Shown here: positions 55,468 to 64,000 of the stretch, piece by piece
Numbering within the stretch: the stretch's first letter is position 1
Layout: the number at the start of each line of letters is the position of its first letter
DNA from: Roseobacter fucihabitans
GTDB lineage: Bacteria; Pseudomonadota; Alphaproteobacteria; Rhodobacterales; Rhodobacteraceae
Reading direction: 5' to 3'
Length of the DNA stretch: 64,000 nt
Assembly: GCF_014337925.2 (NCBI RefSeq)
Contig: NZ_CP143423.1
Coordinates: 3,440,501-3,504,500, forward strand
The notes under the pieces: model-generated
The model's input: the letters and a program-made list of their open reading frames with translations, nothing else
Told to the model about the DNA's origin: nothing
The model's database searches: none
Translations under genes and position numbers: made by a program

Positions 55468-56217
55468 TTGGATTACACAACCACCCTCATCGTGGCAGGG
55501 GCCGCTTTCCTCTTTTCGGGCGCTGTAAAAGGGCTGACTGGAATCGGAATGCCCACGGCGGCAATCGCGCTGATGACGCTCTTTCTCGATCCGCGCACGG
55601 CCATTGCGCTGGTGCTCTTCCCGATGATCGGCTCGAACGCCTGGCAGGTCTACCGCGCCGGTCATTTGCGCCGCACCGCGCGGCGATATGCGGTTTTTGC
55701 GGTGGTTCTGCTTGGGGGTGTCACCCTCACGGCCTTTGTCACGCGAAACACCGGTGATCGCGTCCTTTTGGCCATTCTGGGGCTGGTCATCCTGTTCTTT
55801 GTCGCCGTCAGCTGGAAGGGTCTGCTCCTCCCCCTGCCCGCGCGTCATGATCGCAATGCGCAAATCGGGTTTGCCCTATTTGCAGGTGTCGTGGGCGGCA
55901 TGACCGCTGGCTGGGGCGCGCCGCTGGCGATGTATCTGGCGACCAGACAGGTGGATAAGGATGAATTCATCCGCGCCACTGGCTTTTTGATCTTTGTGGG
56001 CAGCGTGCCTTTATGTCTCGCCTATATCCACTTGGGCTTTATGACCGGAACCTTGGCGGGGGCCTCCGCGCTGATGTTGATCCCCACACTCATGGGGTTT
56101 TCCATGGGCGAATTCTTGCGTAACCGCCTATCCGTCGCCGGGTTTCGCAATGCTCTATTGATCGTATTCGTGCTGATGGGCTTGAACCTGATCCGACGCG
56201 CGATCTGGTATGTTTGA
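55468..56217 (+). CDS. TauE/SafE family sulfite exporter-like permease
   Basis: A 249-residue membrane protein with seven or eight helices of the TauE/SafE type: FLFSGAVKGLTGIGMPTAAI at the start, with the family's G-rich turn, and GVVGGMTAGWGAPLAMYLAT in the second repeat. It exports organosulfur or sulfite anions in known members. The start is a TTG at 55468 with AGGAC 8 nt before, chosen because the hydrophobic family N-terminus begins right there; an upstream TTG at 55411 is also in frame. Confidence 0.85.
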   Translation: MDYTTTLIVAGAAFLFSGAVKGLTGIGMPTAAIALMTLFLDPRTAIALVLFPMIGSNAWQVYRAGHLRRTARRYAVFAVVLLGGVTLTAFVTRNTGDRVLLAILGLVILFFVAVSWKGLLLPLPARHDRNAQIGFALFAGVVGGMTAGWGAPLAMYLATRQVDKDEFIRATGFLIFVGSVPLCLAYIHLGFMTGTLAGASALMLIPTLMGFSMGEFLRNRLSVAGFRNALLIVFVLMGLNLIRRAIWYV

Positions 56218-56433
56218 TCTGTCGTGGACAGGCACCCCCTCTCGACGACTTGCCCCGTTGGTTTAATCCATCATATCCAAATTGTTTCCATGACTTTGGA
56301 CAGTGCCAAGTTTGTAATTAGCTTCTGTCGGTCAGACCTTTTGGCGCGACAACACAGAAAGCGCAGTCGCTCTGTCTTGCCCGCCAGGACGCCCTCACCC
56401 TGCCTTCTTGGGACTGGAAACGAATGGCGTAAG

Positions 56434-56467
56434 AAAAACCCCCGCTGATCTCTCAGCGGGGGTTTTT
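56434..56467. terminator. Bidirectional terminator between tauE/safE-like gene and rplP
   Basis: 15-bp perfect stem AAAAACCCCCGCTGA / TCAGCGGGGGTTTTT with TCTC loop. T runs on both strands, so it can end the plus-strand gene and the ribosomal message on the minus strand (rplP stop at 56549). Confidence 0.9.
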
Positions 56468-56548
56468 CAGATTACGCGGCGGTGCGCAGGTTTGCAGGCA
56501 AATTCGCTGCCGCCGTCTACGCCGTTCCCGCAGAGCGGGACCGACGGG

Positions 56549-56962
56549 TCACCAGTCCTCGCGAACCACGACCCGTGTCTTGATCGGCAGTTTCATCGCA
56601 GCAAGGCGCAGGGCCTCACGCGCGATTTCATCATTCACACCGTCGATTTCGAACATCACGCGACCCGGTTTGACCTTGGCAGCCCAACGGTCCACGGAGC
56701 CTTTACCTTTACCCATCCGAACTTCGATAGGCTTGGCTGTGACTGGCACATCCGGGAAAATCCGGATCCAGACGCGGCCCTGGCGTTTCATGTGACGCGT
56801 CATCGCGCGGCGTGCCGCCTCGATTTGACGTGCTGTAACCCGCTCGGGTTCAATGGCTTTCAACCCATAGGTGCCGAAGTTCAGGTCAGACCCGCCCTTT
56901 GCCAAACCCTTGATCGAGCCTTTGAACTGTTTGCGGAATTTAGTGCGTTTTGGTTGTAGCAT
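56549..56962 (-). CDS. rplP: 50S ribosomal protein L16
   Basis: The 137-residue protein begins [20 protein letters not shown], typical of L16, with [20 protein letters not shown] and the basic rRNA-contacting N-terminus. It lies at the A-site region of the large subunit. It is the last gene of this ribosomal unit and is followed by a terminator, while rpmC is expected here in most bacteria. Confidence 0.97.
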   Translation of the reverse strand: MLQPKRTKFRKQFKGSIKGLAKGGSDLNFGTYGLKAIEPERVTARQIEAARRAMTRHMKRQGRVWIRIFPDVPVTAKPIEVRMGKGKGSVDRWAAKVKPGRVMFEIDGVNDEIAREALRLAAMKLPIKTRVVVREDW

Positions 56963-56975
56963 CTGTCATTCCCCT

Positions 56976-57683
56976 TTAACGACGACCGCCTGCACCGCGA
57001 GGTGCTGGGCCATCCTGGAGTTCCTGTGCCTTACGGTCACGTGCAGCCGGATCGTGCTCCATGATCTCACCTTTAAAGATCCAGGTCTTGATCCCGATGA
57101 TGCCATAAGCCGTCTTCGCTTCCACATGTGCGTAATCGATATCGGCCCGCAGGGTATGCAAAGGCACGCGACCTTCACGGTACCATTCGGTCCGTGCGAT
57201 TTCAGCACCGCCCAAACGGCCCGCAACGTTCACGCGGATGCCCAGGGCACCCATGCGCATGGCGTTCTGCACCGCACGTTTCATCGCACGACGGAAAGAC
57301 ACCCGGCGTTCCAACTGCTGTGCAATGCTCTCACCCACAAGGGCGGCATCCAGCTCAGGCTTGCGCACTTCAACGATGTTGAGGTGCAGCTCGCTTTTGG
57401 TGATCTTGGCGATCTTCTGGCGCAGACCTTCGATGTCCGCCCCTTTCTTGCCAATGATGACACCGGGACGCGCCGTGTGGATCGTGACGCGGCACTTTTT
57501 GTGCGGACGCTCGATGATCACACGAGCCACACCGGCCTGATGACACTCTTTCTTGATGAAGGCGCGGATTGCGAGATCTTCGAGCAGAAGATCACCGTAA
57601 TCTTTGGTGTCGGCATACCAGCGGCTGTCCCAGGTGCGGTTCACCTGCAGGCGCATACCGATCGGATTTACTTTGTTACCCAT
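56976..57683 (-). CDS. rpsC: 30S ribosomal protein S3
   Basis: A 235-residue protein with the S3 start [20 protein letters not shown], the KH domain ([20 protein letters not shown], GxxG loop GKKG) and the C-terminal domain with [17 protein letters not shown]. Part of the mRNA entry helicase site. One base overlaps the rplV stop. Confidence 0.97.
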   Translation of the reverse strand: MGNKVNPIGMRLQVNRTWDSRWYADTKDYGDLLLEDLAIRAFIKKECHQAGVARVIIERPHKKCRVTIHTARPGVIIGKKGADIEGLRQKIAKITKSELHLNIVEVRKPELDAALVGESIAQQLERRVSFRRAMKRAVQNAMRMGALGIRVNVAGRLGGAEIARTEWYREGRVPLHTLRADIDYAHVEAKTAYGIIGIKTWIFKGEIMEHDPAARDRKAQELQDGPAPRGAGGRR

Positions 57684-58063
57684 CAGGCTTGCTCCTCAAC
57701 TTGGCGTACAACGATCGTGATTTCCGAAAACGGCTTGATGATCTTGCCGAAACGGCCTCGAGCCCGAGGGCGACCGCGTTTCATGGTCATGTTCTTGCCC
57801 ACATAGGCCTCGGACACGACCAATTCGTCCACGTCCAGGTTGTGATTATTTTCGCCGTTCGCGATTGCGGATTGAAGGCATTTCTTCACATCCAATGCGA
57901 TCCGCTTCTTGGAGAAGGTCAGGTCCGTGAGGGCCTTATCCACCTTCTTGCCACGGATCATCGCGGCGACGAGGTTGAGTTTCTGCGGGCTTGTGCGCAG
58001 CATGCGCAGCTTGGCGCGTGCTTCGTTATCTGCCACGCGGCGGGGATTCTTATCCTTGCTCAT
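57683..58063 (-). CDS. rplV: 50S ribosomal protein L22
   Basis: The 126-residue protein has the L22 core [20 protein letters not shown] and the tunnel beta-hairpin end [20 protein letters not shown]. It lines the exit tunnel. It overlaps rpsS by 4 nt and rpsC by one base. Confidence 0.97.
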   Translation of the reverse strand: MSKDKNPRRVADNEARAKLRMLRTSPQKLNLVAAMIRGKKVDKALTDLTFSKKRIALDVKKCLQSAIANGENNHNLDVDELVVSEAYVGKNMTMKRGRPRARGRFGKIIKPFSEITIVVRQVEEQA

Positions 58064-58338
58064 TTGCGTTTCGCCTTCTTGTCAGCGGCGTGACCGTAAT
58101 AGGTCCGCGTGGGCGAGTATTCCCCGAATTTCTGACCAATCATCTCCTCGGAAATATTGACCGGGATGTGCTTGTGACCGTTGTACACGCCAAAAGTCAA
58201 ACCCACGAATTGCGGCAGGATTGTCGAGCGGCGCGACCAGATCTTGATCACTTCGTTGCGACCGCTCTCGCGGGACGCTTCGGCCTTTTTCAACACATAA
58301 CTGTCGACAAAAGGGCCTTTCCATACTGAACGAGACAT
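58060..58338 (-). CDS. rpsS: 30S ribosomal protein S19
   Basis: A 92-residue protein starting [20 protein letters not shown], with [20 protein letters not shown] and [10 protein letters not shown], all S19 motifs. Normal length. It is 3 nt after rplB and overlaps rplV. Confidence 0.97.
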   Translation of the reverse strand: MSRSVWKGPFVDSYVLKKAEASRESGRNEVIKIWSRRSTILPQFVGLTFGVYNGHKHIPVNISEEMIGQKFGEYSPTRTYYGHAADKKAKRK

Positions 58339-58341
58339 ATA

Positions 58342-59184
58342 TTAACGCCCCTTCTTCTTGGCGTGGCGCGAGCGCAGAATGAGCTTGCTTGACGCTTTTT
58401 TCTTGTTCCGGGTTTTTGCACCCTTTGTCGGCTTGCCCCAGGGCGTAACCGGATGACGACCACCAGAGGTCCGGCCTTCACCACCACCATGCGGGTGATC
58501 GATCGGGTTCATCACGACACCACGCACAGACGGGCGGATGCCCTTGTGACGCATGCGGCCCGCTTTACCGTAGTTCTGGTTGGAGTTGTCGGGGTTGGAC
58601 ACGGCACCAACGGTGGCCATGCATTCCTGACGCACAAGACGCAGCTCGCCGCTGCTCAGACGGATCTGAGCGTAACCGCCATCACGACCCACAAACTGGG
58701 CGTATGTGCCGGCGGCACGGGCGATCTGGCCGCCTTTTCCGGGCTTCATCTCGATATTGTGGATAATAGTACCGATAGGCATGCCAGAGAACGGCATCGC
58801 GTTACCGGGCTTGATGTCCGCTTTCAGCGACGCGACGACCTTGTCGCCAATCGCAATACGCTGAGGGGCCAGGATATAGGCCTGCTCACCATCATCATAT
58901 TGGATGAGCGCGATGAAGGCCGTCCGGTTGGGGTCATATTCGATGCGCGCGACTGTGGCCGACACATCCATTTTATTCCGTTTGAAATCTACGATACGGT
59001 AAAGGCGCTTGGCCCCACCGCCTTTTCGACGCATCGTGATCCGTCCGGTATTGTTCCGTCCGCCATGTTTGGACAAGCCCTCAGTGAGGGCTTTGACCGG
59101 GCGGCCTTTCCAGAGCTCCGAACGGTCGATCAGTACCAGCCCACGCTGGCCCGGCGTCGTCGGTTTATACGACTTGAGTGCCAT
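58342..59184 (-). CDS. rplB: 50S ribosomal protein L2
   Basis: The 280-residue protein starts [20 protein letters not shown] and contains the L2 histidine region [20 protein letters not shown] needed for the peptidyl-transferase centre. A longer frame upstream (to 59349) is part of the leader and not protein-like. It is the first gene of the second half of the split S10 operon, with a promoter-like sequence 147 nt upstream. Confidence 0.97.
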   Translation of the reverse strand: MALKSYKPTTPGQRGLVLIDRSELWKGRPVKALTEGLSKHGGRNNTGRITMRRKGGGAKRLYRIVDFKRNKMDVSATVARIEYDPNRTAFIALIQYDDGEQAYILAPQRIAIGDKVVASLKADIKPGNAMPFSGMPIGTIIHNIEMKPGKGGQIARAAGTYAQFVGRDGGYAQIRLSSGELRLVRQECMATVGAVSNPDNSNQNYGKAGRMRHKGIRPSVRGVVMNPIDHPHGGGEGRTSGGRHPVTPWGKPTKGAKTRNKKKASSKLILRSRHAKKKGR

Positions 59185-59298
59185 GTTGTCTGTCTTCCGT
59201 TTTGCTGTTCGGCGGCCCCAAGTATCAGGAATTCCGCCTGTGGTATGAAGGCCCCCGTAGGTGCCCGATTTAGATGGTCTTTCAACCAAAAGACAAAT

Positions 59299-59314
59299 CC
59301 CGGAGGAATCCGGG
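59299..59314 (-). other. Leader hairpin ahead of rplB
   Basis: CCCGGA / TCCGGG 6-bp stem with TTCC loop, on the transcript between the promoter and rplB. It is followed by ATTTGTCTTTT, so it could attenuate or serve a ribosomal protein (L4-type) control, but this is a guess. Confidence 0.35.
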
Positions 59315-59330
59315 GCCTTGCCGATGGGGT

Positions 59331-59359
59331 CGTTTAGGGGATGTGGCAAAGGGGGTCAA
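59331..59359 (-). promoter_or_regulatory. Sigma70-like promoter for rplB unit
   Basis: On the minus strand TTGACC (59359-59354), 17 nt spacer, then TAAACG (59336-59331). A good -35 box with correct spacing and a moderate -10. It lies between the foreign gene's 3' end and rplB, which needs its own promoter after the upstream terminator. Confidence 0.6.
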
Positions 59360-59480
59360 GGGCGCGAATAAGCTTAACCGCCCGCGCGCCCTGATTTCGC
59401 AGCTCGAGGAGCGAACCAAGCTTCAAGTCGCGTGAAACAGGGGGACTAAAGTCACAACCCGCTATCGGTCGACAAAGAGC

Positions 59481-60296
59481 TCAGGGAAAGGGGAGTGGCT
59501 CTAGTTTTACGAGGCAATCTGCTGCCTTTTTAAGCGGCATCAACAGAAAATCGTCCGCGATGTCCAGCGGAATATTGCCGTCTCTGAACATAAACAAAAA
59601 ACGAAACTCATATTCAGATAAAAATTGCTTAGGCTTACGAAACGGAGCATCCCACAAGAGGTCTTCCAGTTTCTTCGTTGGGTCATCCAATAAATTAGTC
59701 AGCGTCAATTCACTCTTTTCGTAAACTACTGGGGAAAAACTGAGGTCAATATCTGGAAGTCCTGTAAAGGTTGTTGATTTGTTATCCCCTGAGCGCAGTT
59801 CGATTTGTCCATTCGCCGCCATTTCTTGCAGCCCATCTTTTAGCGCTTGTCCGAATTTTGCAATGTCAGTGTGGTGAATCGACCAACGAGAATTGTAGCC
59901 GTGGATCACAGGTTCTAAATCCCACTTCCCAATACTCATACAAAATATCAAGCCGTTGGGGGCAACGTACTCCAACTCGCATTGCCCCGTCACACTTAAC
60001 AATCCCCCCTCCTTTTGCTGTATCGACGAAAACTTGCCAGTCTTTAACAGGTATCGTCCGGGCACCCTTGGGAATGCCTCTTCGTTTCCGAATCGTGCAG
60101 CTGTTTGCAGAGAATTGAAAACAGAAGCTGGTAAATCAACGCTCGAGAATATGACCCTGTAATGTTGCACCCCTTCAAGTTCGTCTTTGATCGAAATATT
60201 TTCGATTGTCCGATAGCTACTCAACGAACCAAGTCTTATGTAATCTGTCTCACCGGTAACTTTATATTTCTGGTGACAGAATTTATGTAGAAACAT
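59481..60296 (-). CDS. Unknown protein, DUF2971-like, foreign gene inside S10 cluster
   Basis: The 271-residue protein begins MFLHKFCHQKYKVTGETDYI then RLGSLSSYRTIENISIKDEL, which recalls the N-terminal region of DUF2971-type proteins, with FCMSIGKWD and LSEYEFRFLFMFRDGNIPLD later. No catalytic motif is clear. Its codons and base composition are visibly AT-richer than the ribosomal genes on either side. It sits between the rplW terminator and the rplB promoter, so likely an inserted accessory gene. Function is unknown; DUF2971 proteins occur in accessory and defence regions. Confidence 0.65.
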   Translation of the reverse strand: MFLHKFCHQKYKVTGETDYIRLGSLSSYRTIENISIKDELEGVQHYRVIFSSVDLPASVFNSLQTAARFGNEEAFPRVPGRYLLKTGKFSSIQQKEGGLLSVTGQCELEYVAPNGLIFCMSIGKWDLEPVIHGYNSRWSIHHTDIAKFGQALKDGLQEMAANGQIELRSGDNKSTTFTGLPDIDLSFSPVVYEKSELTLTNLLDDPTKKLEDLLWDAPFRKPKQFLSEYEFRFLFMFRDGNIPLDIADDFLLMPLKKAADCLVKLEPLPFP

Positions 60297-60319
60297 GTCG
60301 ATCGCCCCACTGGATAAAA

Positions 60320-60351
60320 AAAACCCCAGTCACTCGCGCGACCGGGGTTTT
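60320..60351 (-). terminator. Strong terminator after rplW
   Basis: On the minus strand AAAACCCC-G-GTC, loop, GAC-T-GGGGTTTT, then TTTT, giving an 8-bp outer stem and eight T in a row. It lies 23 nt after the rplW stop and 24 nt before the foreign gene's ATG, so it should end the tuf-to-rplW message. Confidence 0.85.
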
Positions 60352-60373
60352 CAATTTCAAACTGTAAAGCGGC

Positions 60374-60670
60374 TCAGAGACCCGTAGACACATCAATCGT
60401 GTTGCCGGCTTCTAGCGTCACATAGGCCTTCTTCACGTCTTTGCGGCGGCCAAACTGGCCCCGGAAACGCTTGGATTTACCTTTAGTAATCGTGGTGTTG
60501 ACCGCTTTGACCTTCACACCAAAGAGTGCCTCAACGGCCTCCTTGATCTGGGGTTTGTTGCTCTCAATCGCCACTTCAAAAACCACAGCACCGTTCTCGG
60601 ACGACATTGTTGCTTTCTCGGTGATGATCGGCTTGCGGATCACATCGTAGTGTTCTGCCTTGGCGCTCAT
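60374..60670 (-). CDS. rplW: 50S ribosomal protein L23
   Basis: The 98-residue protein has the L23 start [20 protein letters not shown] and the motif [20 protein letters not shown], with the tip [20 protein letters not shown]. It sits at the exit port, where trigger factor docks. Overlaps rplD by 4 nt. In most bacteria rplB follows directly; here a terminator does. Confidence 0.97.
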   Translation of the reverse strand: MSAKAEHYDVIRKPIITEKATMSSENGAVVFEVAIESNKPQIKEAVEALFGVKVKAVNTTITKGKSKRFRGQFGRRKDVKKAYVTLEAGNTIDVSTGL

Positions 60671-61284
60671 TTCAAACGGGCCTCCAGTGCTTCGACACCC
60701 GCCTTCGTGATCACCAGAGTGTCGCGCTTGAGGATATCATATACGTTTGCGCCCATTGTCGGCAGGATATCCAGACCTTCAATGTTGCGCGCGGCTTGGG
60801 CGAAGTGCTCGTTCACGGAGGCACCATCGATGATCAAAGCGCGTTTCCAACCGAGGTTTTTCACCTGCTTGGCCAAAGCGGCGGTTTTCCCATCAGAGGT
60901 CGCATCGTCGATGATGACCAATTCGCCCGCTTTCATCTTGGCAGAAAGCGCGTGGCAAAGACCCAGCTTGCGGAACTTCTTGGTCAGCTCGTGACCGTGG
61001 CTACGCGGGGTTGGACCCTTATAAACACCACCACCGCGAAAGATCGGAGCAGAACGTGCGCCGTGACGAGCGCCGCCGGTGCCTTTCTGGCGATAGATCT
61101 TCTTGGTGGAATAGCTGACTTCCATCCGTGTCTTGACCTTGTGCGTACCAGCCTGCGCGTTGTTACGCTGCCAGCGCACGACGCGGTGCAGGATGTCGGC
61201 GCGTGGCTCGAGGCCAAACAGGGCCTCGTCCAGATCGACCGACCCGGCTTTGCCGCCGTCCAGTTTGATGACATCGAGTTTCAT
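60667..61284 (-). CDS. rplD: 50S ribosomal protein L4
   Basis: A 205-residue protein with the L4 loop [20 protein letters not shown] and [20 protein letters not shown], plus the globular part with [20 protein letters not shown]. Lines the tunnel. L4 in other bacteria also represses its own operon; the leader for that is upstream of rpsJ. ATGA overlaps with rplC and rplW. Confidence 0.97.
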   Translation of the reverse strand: MKLDVIKLDGGKAGSVDLDEALFGLEPRADILHRVVRWQRNNAQAGTHKVKTRMEVSYSTKKIYRQKGTGGARHGARSAPIFRGGGVYKGPTPRSHGHELTKKFRKLGLCHALSAKMKAGELVIIDDATSDGKTAALAKQVKNLGWKRALIIDGASVNEHFAQAARNIEGLDILPTMGANVYDILKRDTLVITKAGVEALEARLK

Positions 61285-62141
61285 GCGTCACCTTCTTTCT
61301 TATCTGCAGCTTCCGCATCAGCGACCGTATCAGGTTTCGCCTCTGCTGCTTCTGCGGCTTCCATTGCGGCTTGCTCTTCTGCAGCTGCGGCGGCGGCGGC
61401 GGCTTCTGCTTCGGCGGCAGCGGCTGCGGCGGCTGCTTCAGCGGCTTTTTCGGCTTCTTCCGCGGCAGATTTCAAAGCAGCGGGCAAAATGGCATTTTCA
61501 GGGAACGGCTTTTTTACCGCATCCTTGACCGTGACCCACCCGCCTTTGGAACCTGGAACGGCACCTTTGACCATGATCAAACCACGATCCGCATCCGTGC
61601 GCACAACCTGAAGATTTTGCGTGGTGACGCGGGCCGCACCCATGTGACCGGCCATTTTCTTGCCTTTGAAAACCTTACCGGGATCCTGACACTGGCCAGT
61701 GGAGCCGTGCGAACGGTGCGAAATCGACACACCGTGCGTCGCGCGCAAACCACCGAAGTTGTGACGCTTCATCGCACCAGCAAAACCTTTACCGATCGAC
61801 GTGCCCGCCACATCAACGAACTGACCTTCAAAGTAATGATTGGCTGTGATTTCCTCACCCACACCGATCAGGTTCTCGGCATCCACGCGGAATTCGGCAA
61901 CCTTACGCTTTGGTTCAACCTTCGCTGCTGCAAAGTGACCGCGCATGGCTTGGGACGTCCGCTTGGCCTTGGCCGTTCCGGCACCGAGCTGGACAGCGGA
62001 ATAGCCGTCTTTCTCAGAGGTCCGCTGAGCGACAACCTGCAGCTTGTCGAGTTGAAGAACGGTCACAGGGATCTGCTTACCGTCTTCCATGAACAGCCGG
62101 GTCATCCCGACTTTTTTTGCAATAACGCCTGAGCGCAACAT
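61281..62141 (-). CDS. rplC: 50S ribosomal protein L3 with long acidic Ala-rich C-terminal tail
   Basis: The 286-residue protein has the L3 fold: [60 protein letters not shown] and [20 protein letters not shown]. The core ends near residue 210. After that comes a 70-residue tail of Ala, Glu and Lys ([20 protein letters not shown] and similar) ending [13 protein letters not shown]. Usual L3 has 205-240 residues. The tail may form a helix outside the ribosome. Confidence 0.96.
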   Translation of the reverse strand: MLRSGVIAKKVGMTRLFMEDGKQIPVTVLQLDKLQVVAQRTSEKDGYSAVQLGAGTAKAKRTSQAMRGHFAAAKVEPKRKVAEFRVDAENLIGVGEEITANHYFEGQFVDVAGTSIGKGFAGAMKRHNFGGLRATHGVSISHRSHGSTGQCQDPGKVFKGKKMAGHMGAARVTTQNLQVVRTDADRGLIMVKGAVPGSKGGWVTVKDAVKKPFPENAILPAALKSAAEEAEKAAEAAAAAAAAEAEAAAAAAAAEEQAAMEAAEAAEAKPDTVADAEAADKKEGDA

Positions 62142-62159
62142 GATATTACCCTCCTAGGC

Positions 62160-62480
62160 TTATGATTGCAGTTTGATCTCGACGTCCACACCAGCGGCGA
62201 GGTCGAGCTTCATCAGCGCGTCCACGGTCTGGGGGGTCGGATCAACGATATCCAGCAGACGCTTGTGCGTGCGGATCTCGAACTGGTCACGGGATTTCTT
62301 GTCAACGTGGGGACCACGCAGAACGGTGAATTTTTCGATCTTGTTCGGCAATGGAATTGGGCCGCGAACAGATGCGCCGGTCCGCTTGGCGGTGTTGACG
62401 ATCTCTTGTGTGGACGCGTCCAACACACGATAATCAAACGCCTTCAGGCGGATGCGGATATTTTGGCTTTGTGCTGCCAT
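62160..62480 (-). CDS. rpsJ: 30S ribosomal protein S10
   Basis: A 106-residue protein with the S10 motifs [40 protein letters not shown] and [20 protein letters not shown]. It is also NusE, the transcription-antitermination partner. The first gene after tuf, 18 bp before rplC. Confidence 0.97.
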   Translation of the reverse strand: MAAQSQNIRIRLKAFDYRVLDASTQEIVNTAKRTGASVRGPIPLPNKIEKFTVLRGPHVDKKSRDQFEIRTHKRLLDIVDPTPQTVDALMKLDLAAGVDVEIKLQS

Positions 62481-62583
62481 TTTTTCTTATCCCTTAAAAC
62501 GGGTCTTGAAACGGAGAGGAAGAGGGGCCTCATCGCACCCCTTCATCGCGCTTGTGCTCATCGGCAAACATTTCCGAATAAGC

Positions 62584-62612
62584 AGAGGTGCCGAATATGA
62601 TCCGGCACCTCT
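62584..62612 (-). terminator. Hairpin between tuf and rpsJ
   Basis: 10-bp stem AGAGGTGCCG / CGGCACCTCT with a 9-nt loop, 24 nt after the tuf stop codon. No strong T run on the minus strand. It may partly end the tuf message or act as an attenuator before the S10 genes. Confidence 0.6.
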
Positions 62613-62635
62613 ATTGTCTAGAGTAAGTTTGTAAT

Positions 62636-63811
<1,176 letters not shown>

Positions 63812-63912
63812 GGTGGCCTCCTTAGGTGTTCTTCAGGCGGGACGCCTGCTTGTTTTCTGTGGCGGTGGGCCCGCCGGTGTTTGTAGTCCGCTGCCCCGAA
63901 GGGCAACGGGTT

Positions 63913-64000
63913 TTACGCGAATTTGGCCTGAATCTCATCCGAGATGTTCTGTGGCACCGCCTCATAGTGGTCGAACTGCATGGTGAAGTTCGCACGGCCC
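63913..64000 (-). CDS. fusA: Elongation factor G (C-terminal end, cut by window edge)
   Basis: The reverse strand from the right edge reads RANFTMQFDHYEAVPQNISD then EIQAKFA and TAA at 63913-63915. This is the typical EF-G C-terminus (FxxYxxVPxxI). Only 28 residues are in the window. Next to tuf, as in the str operon. Confidence 0.93.
   Translation of the reverse strand, partial: GRANFTMQFDHYEAVPQNISDEIQAKFA

Overview
The window is chromosomal DNA of a marine alphaproteobacterium, most likely the Roseobacter group (Rhodobacterales/Roseobacteraceae). The protein families, the density of ABC and TRAP uptake systems, the fusA-tuf-rpsJ-rplC-rplD-rplW gene order and the moderately high GC all point that way. 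This placement comes from family knowledge, not from a database search.

Layout. 1-5.9 kb: CaCA-type Ca2+/Na+ antiporter (cut by the window edge), a 56-residue zinc-ribbon membrane protein, an S49 peptidase, an ABC-2 exporter pair, a CoxG-like protein, an EamA transporter and a quinone oxidoreductase. 5.9-7.8 kb: phnM divergent from a 2H-phosphoesterase-like DUF1045 gene. 8-13.9 kb: GMC oxidoreductase divergent from a TRAP transporter, with an IclR regulator. 14.0-16.5 kb: an IS3 element sitting against the truncated end of an IS630 element, both decayed and riddled with short hairpin insertions, followed by a truncated tRNA-Leu. 17-20.3 kb: katG divergent from oxyR. 20.4-29.9 kb: DUF2793/C1q-like protein, gamma-glutamyltransferase, BMP-type nucleoside-like ABC transporter with a cytosine-deaminase-like hydrolase, and a flavodoxin-like protein. 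30.3-33.2 kb: a large PAS-GGDEF-EAL protein. 33.3-40.6 kb: dipeptide ABC operon with an M19 dipeptidase and a LysR regulator. 40.7-49.3 kb: monomeric isocitrate dehydrogenase, a B12-binding regulator-like protein, a PepSY membrane protein with a small exported partner, an EEP phosphatase, an HbpS-like protein and cytochrome b561. 49.3-54.9 kb: sugar ABC operon with a LacI regulator and a 16-bp perfect operator palindrome. 55-56.2 kb: rhodanese and TauE/SafE. 56.4-64 kb: the S10 ribosomal cluster and the fusA end, all on the minus strand.

Two things stand out. First, at least nine hairpin-forming insertions of about 35-45 nt lie in the two transposase genes within 1.5 kb. They share outer flanks (CCTCTC-like on one side, TGCCGGGCA-like on the other) but have different central stems. 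The flanking transposase reading can be rejoined across eight of them, so they behave as discrete insertions; three are 41 nt net. They resemble palindromic elements of the Rickettsia kind, and I do not recognise the family. Second, the S10 operon is split: rplW ends in a strong terminator, a foreign-looking AT-richer gene follows, and rplB restarts with its own promoter-like sequence. rplP also ends in a terminator instead of running into rpmC.
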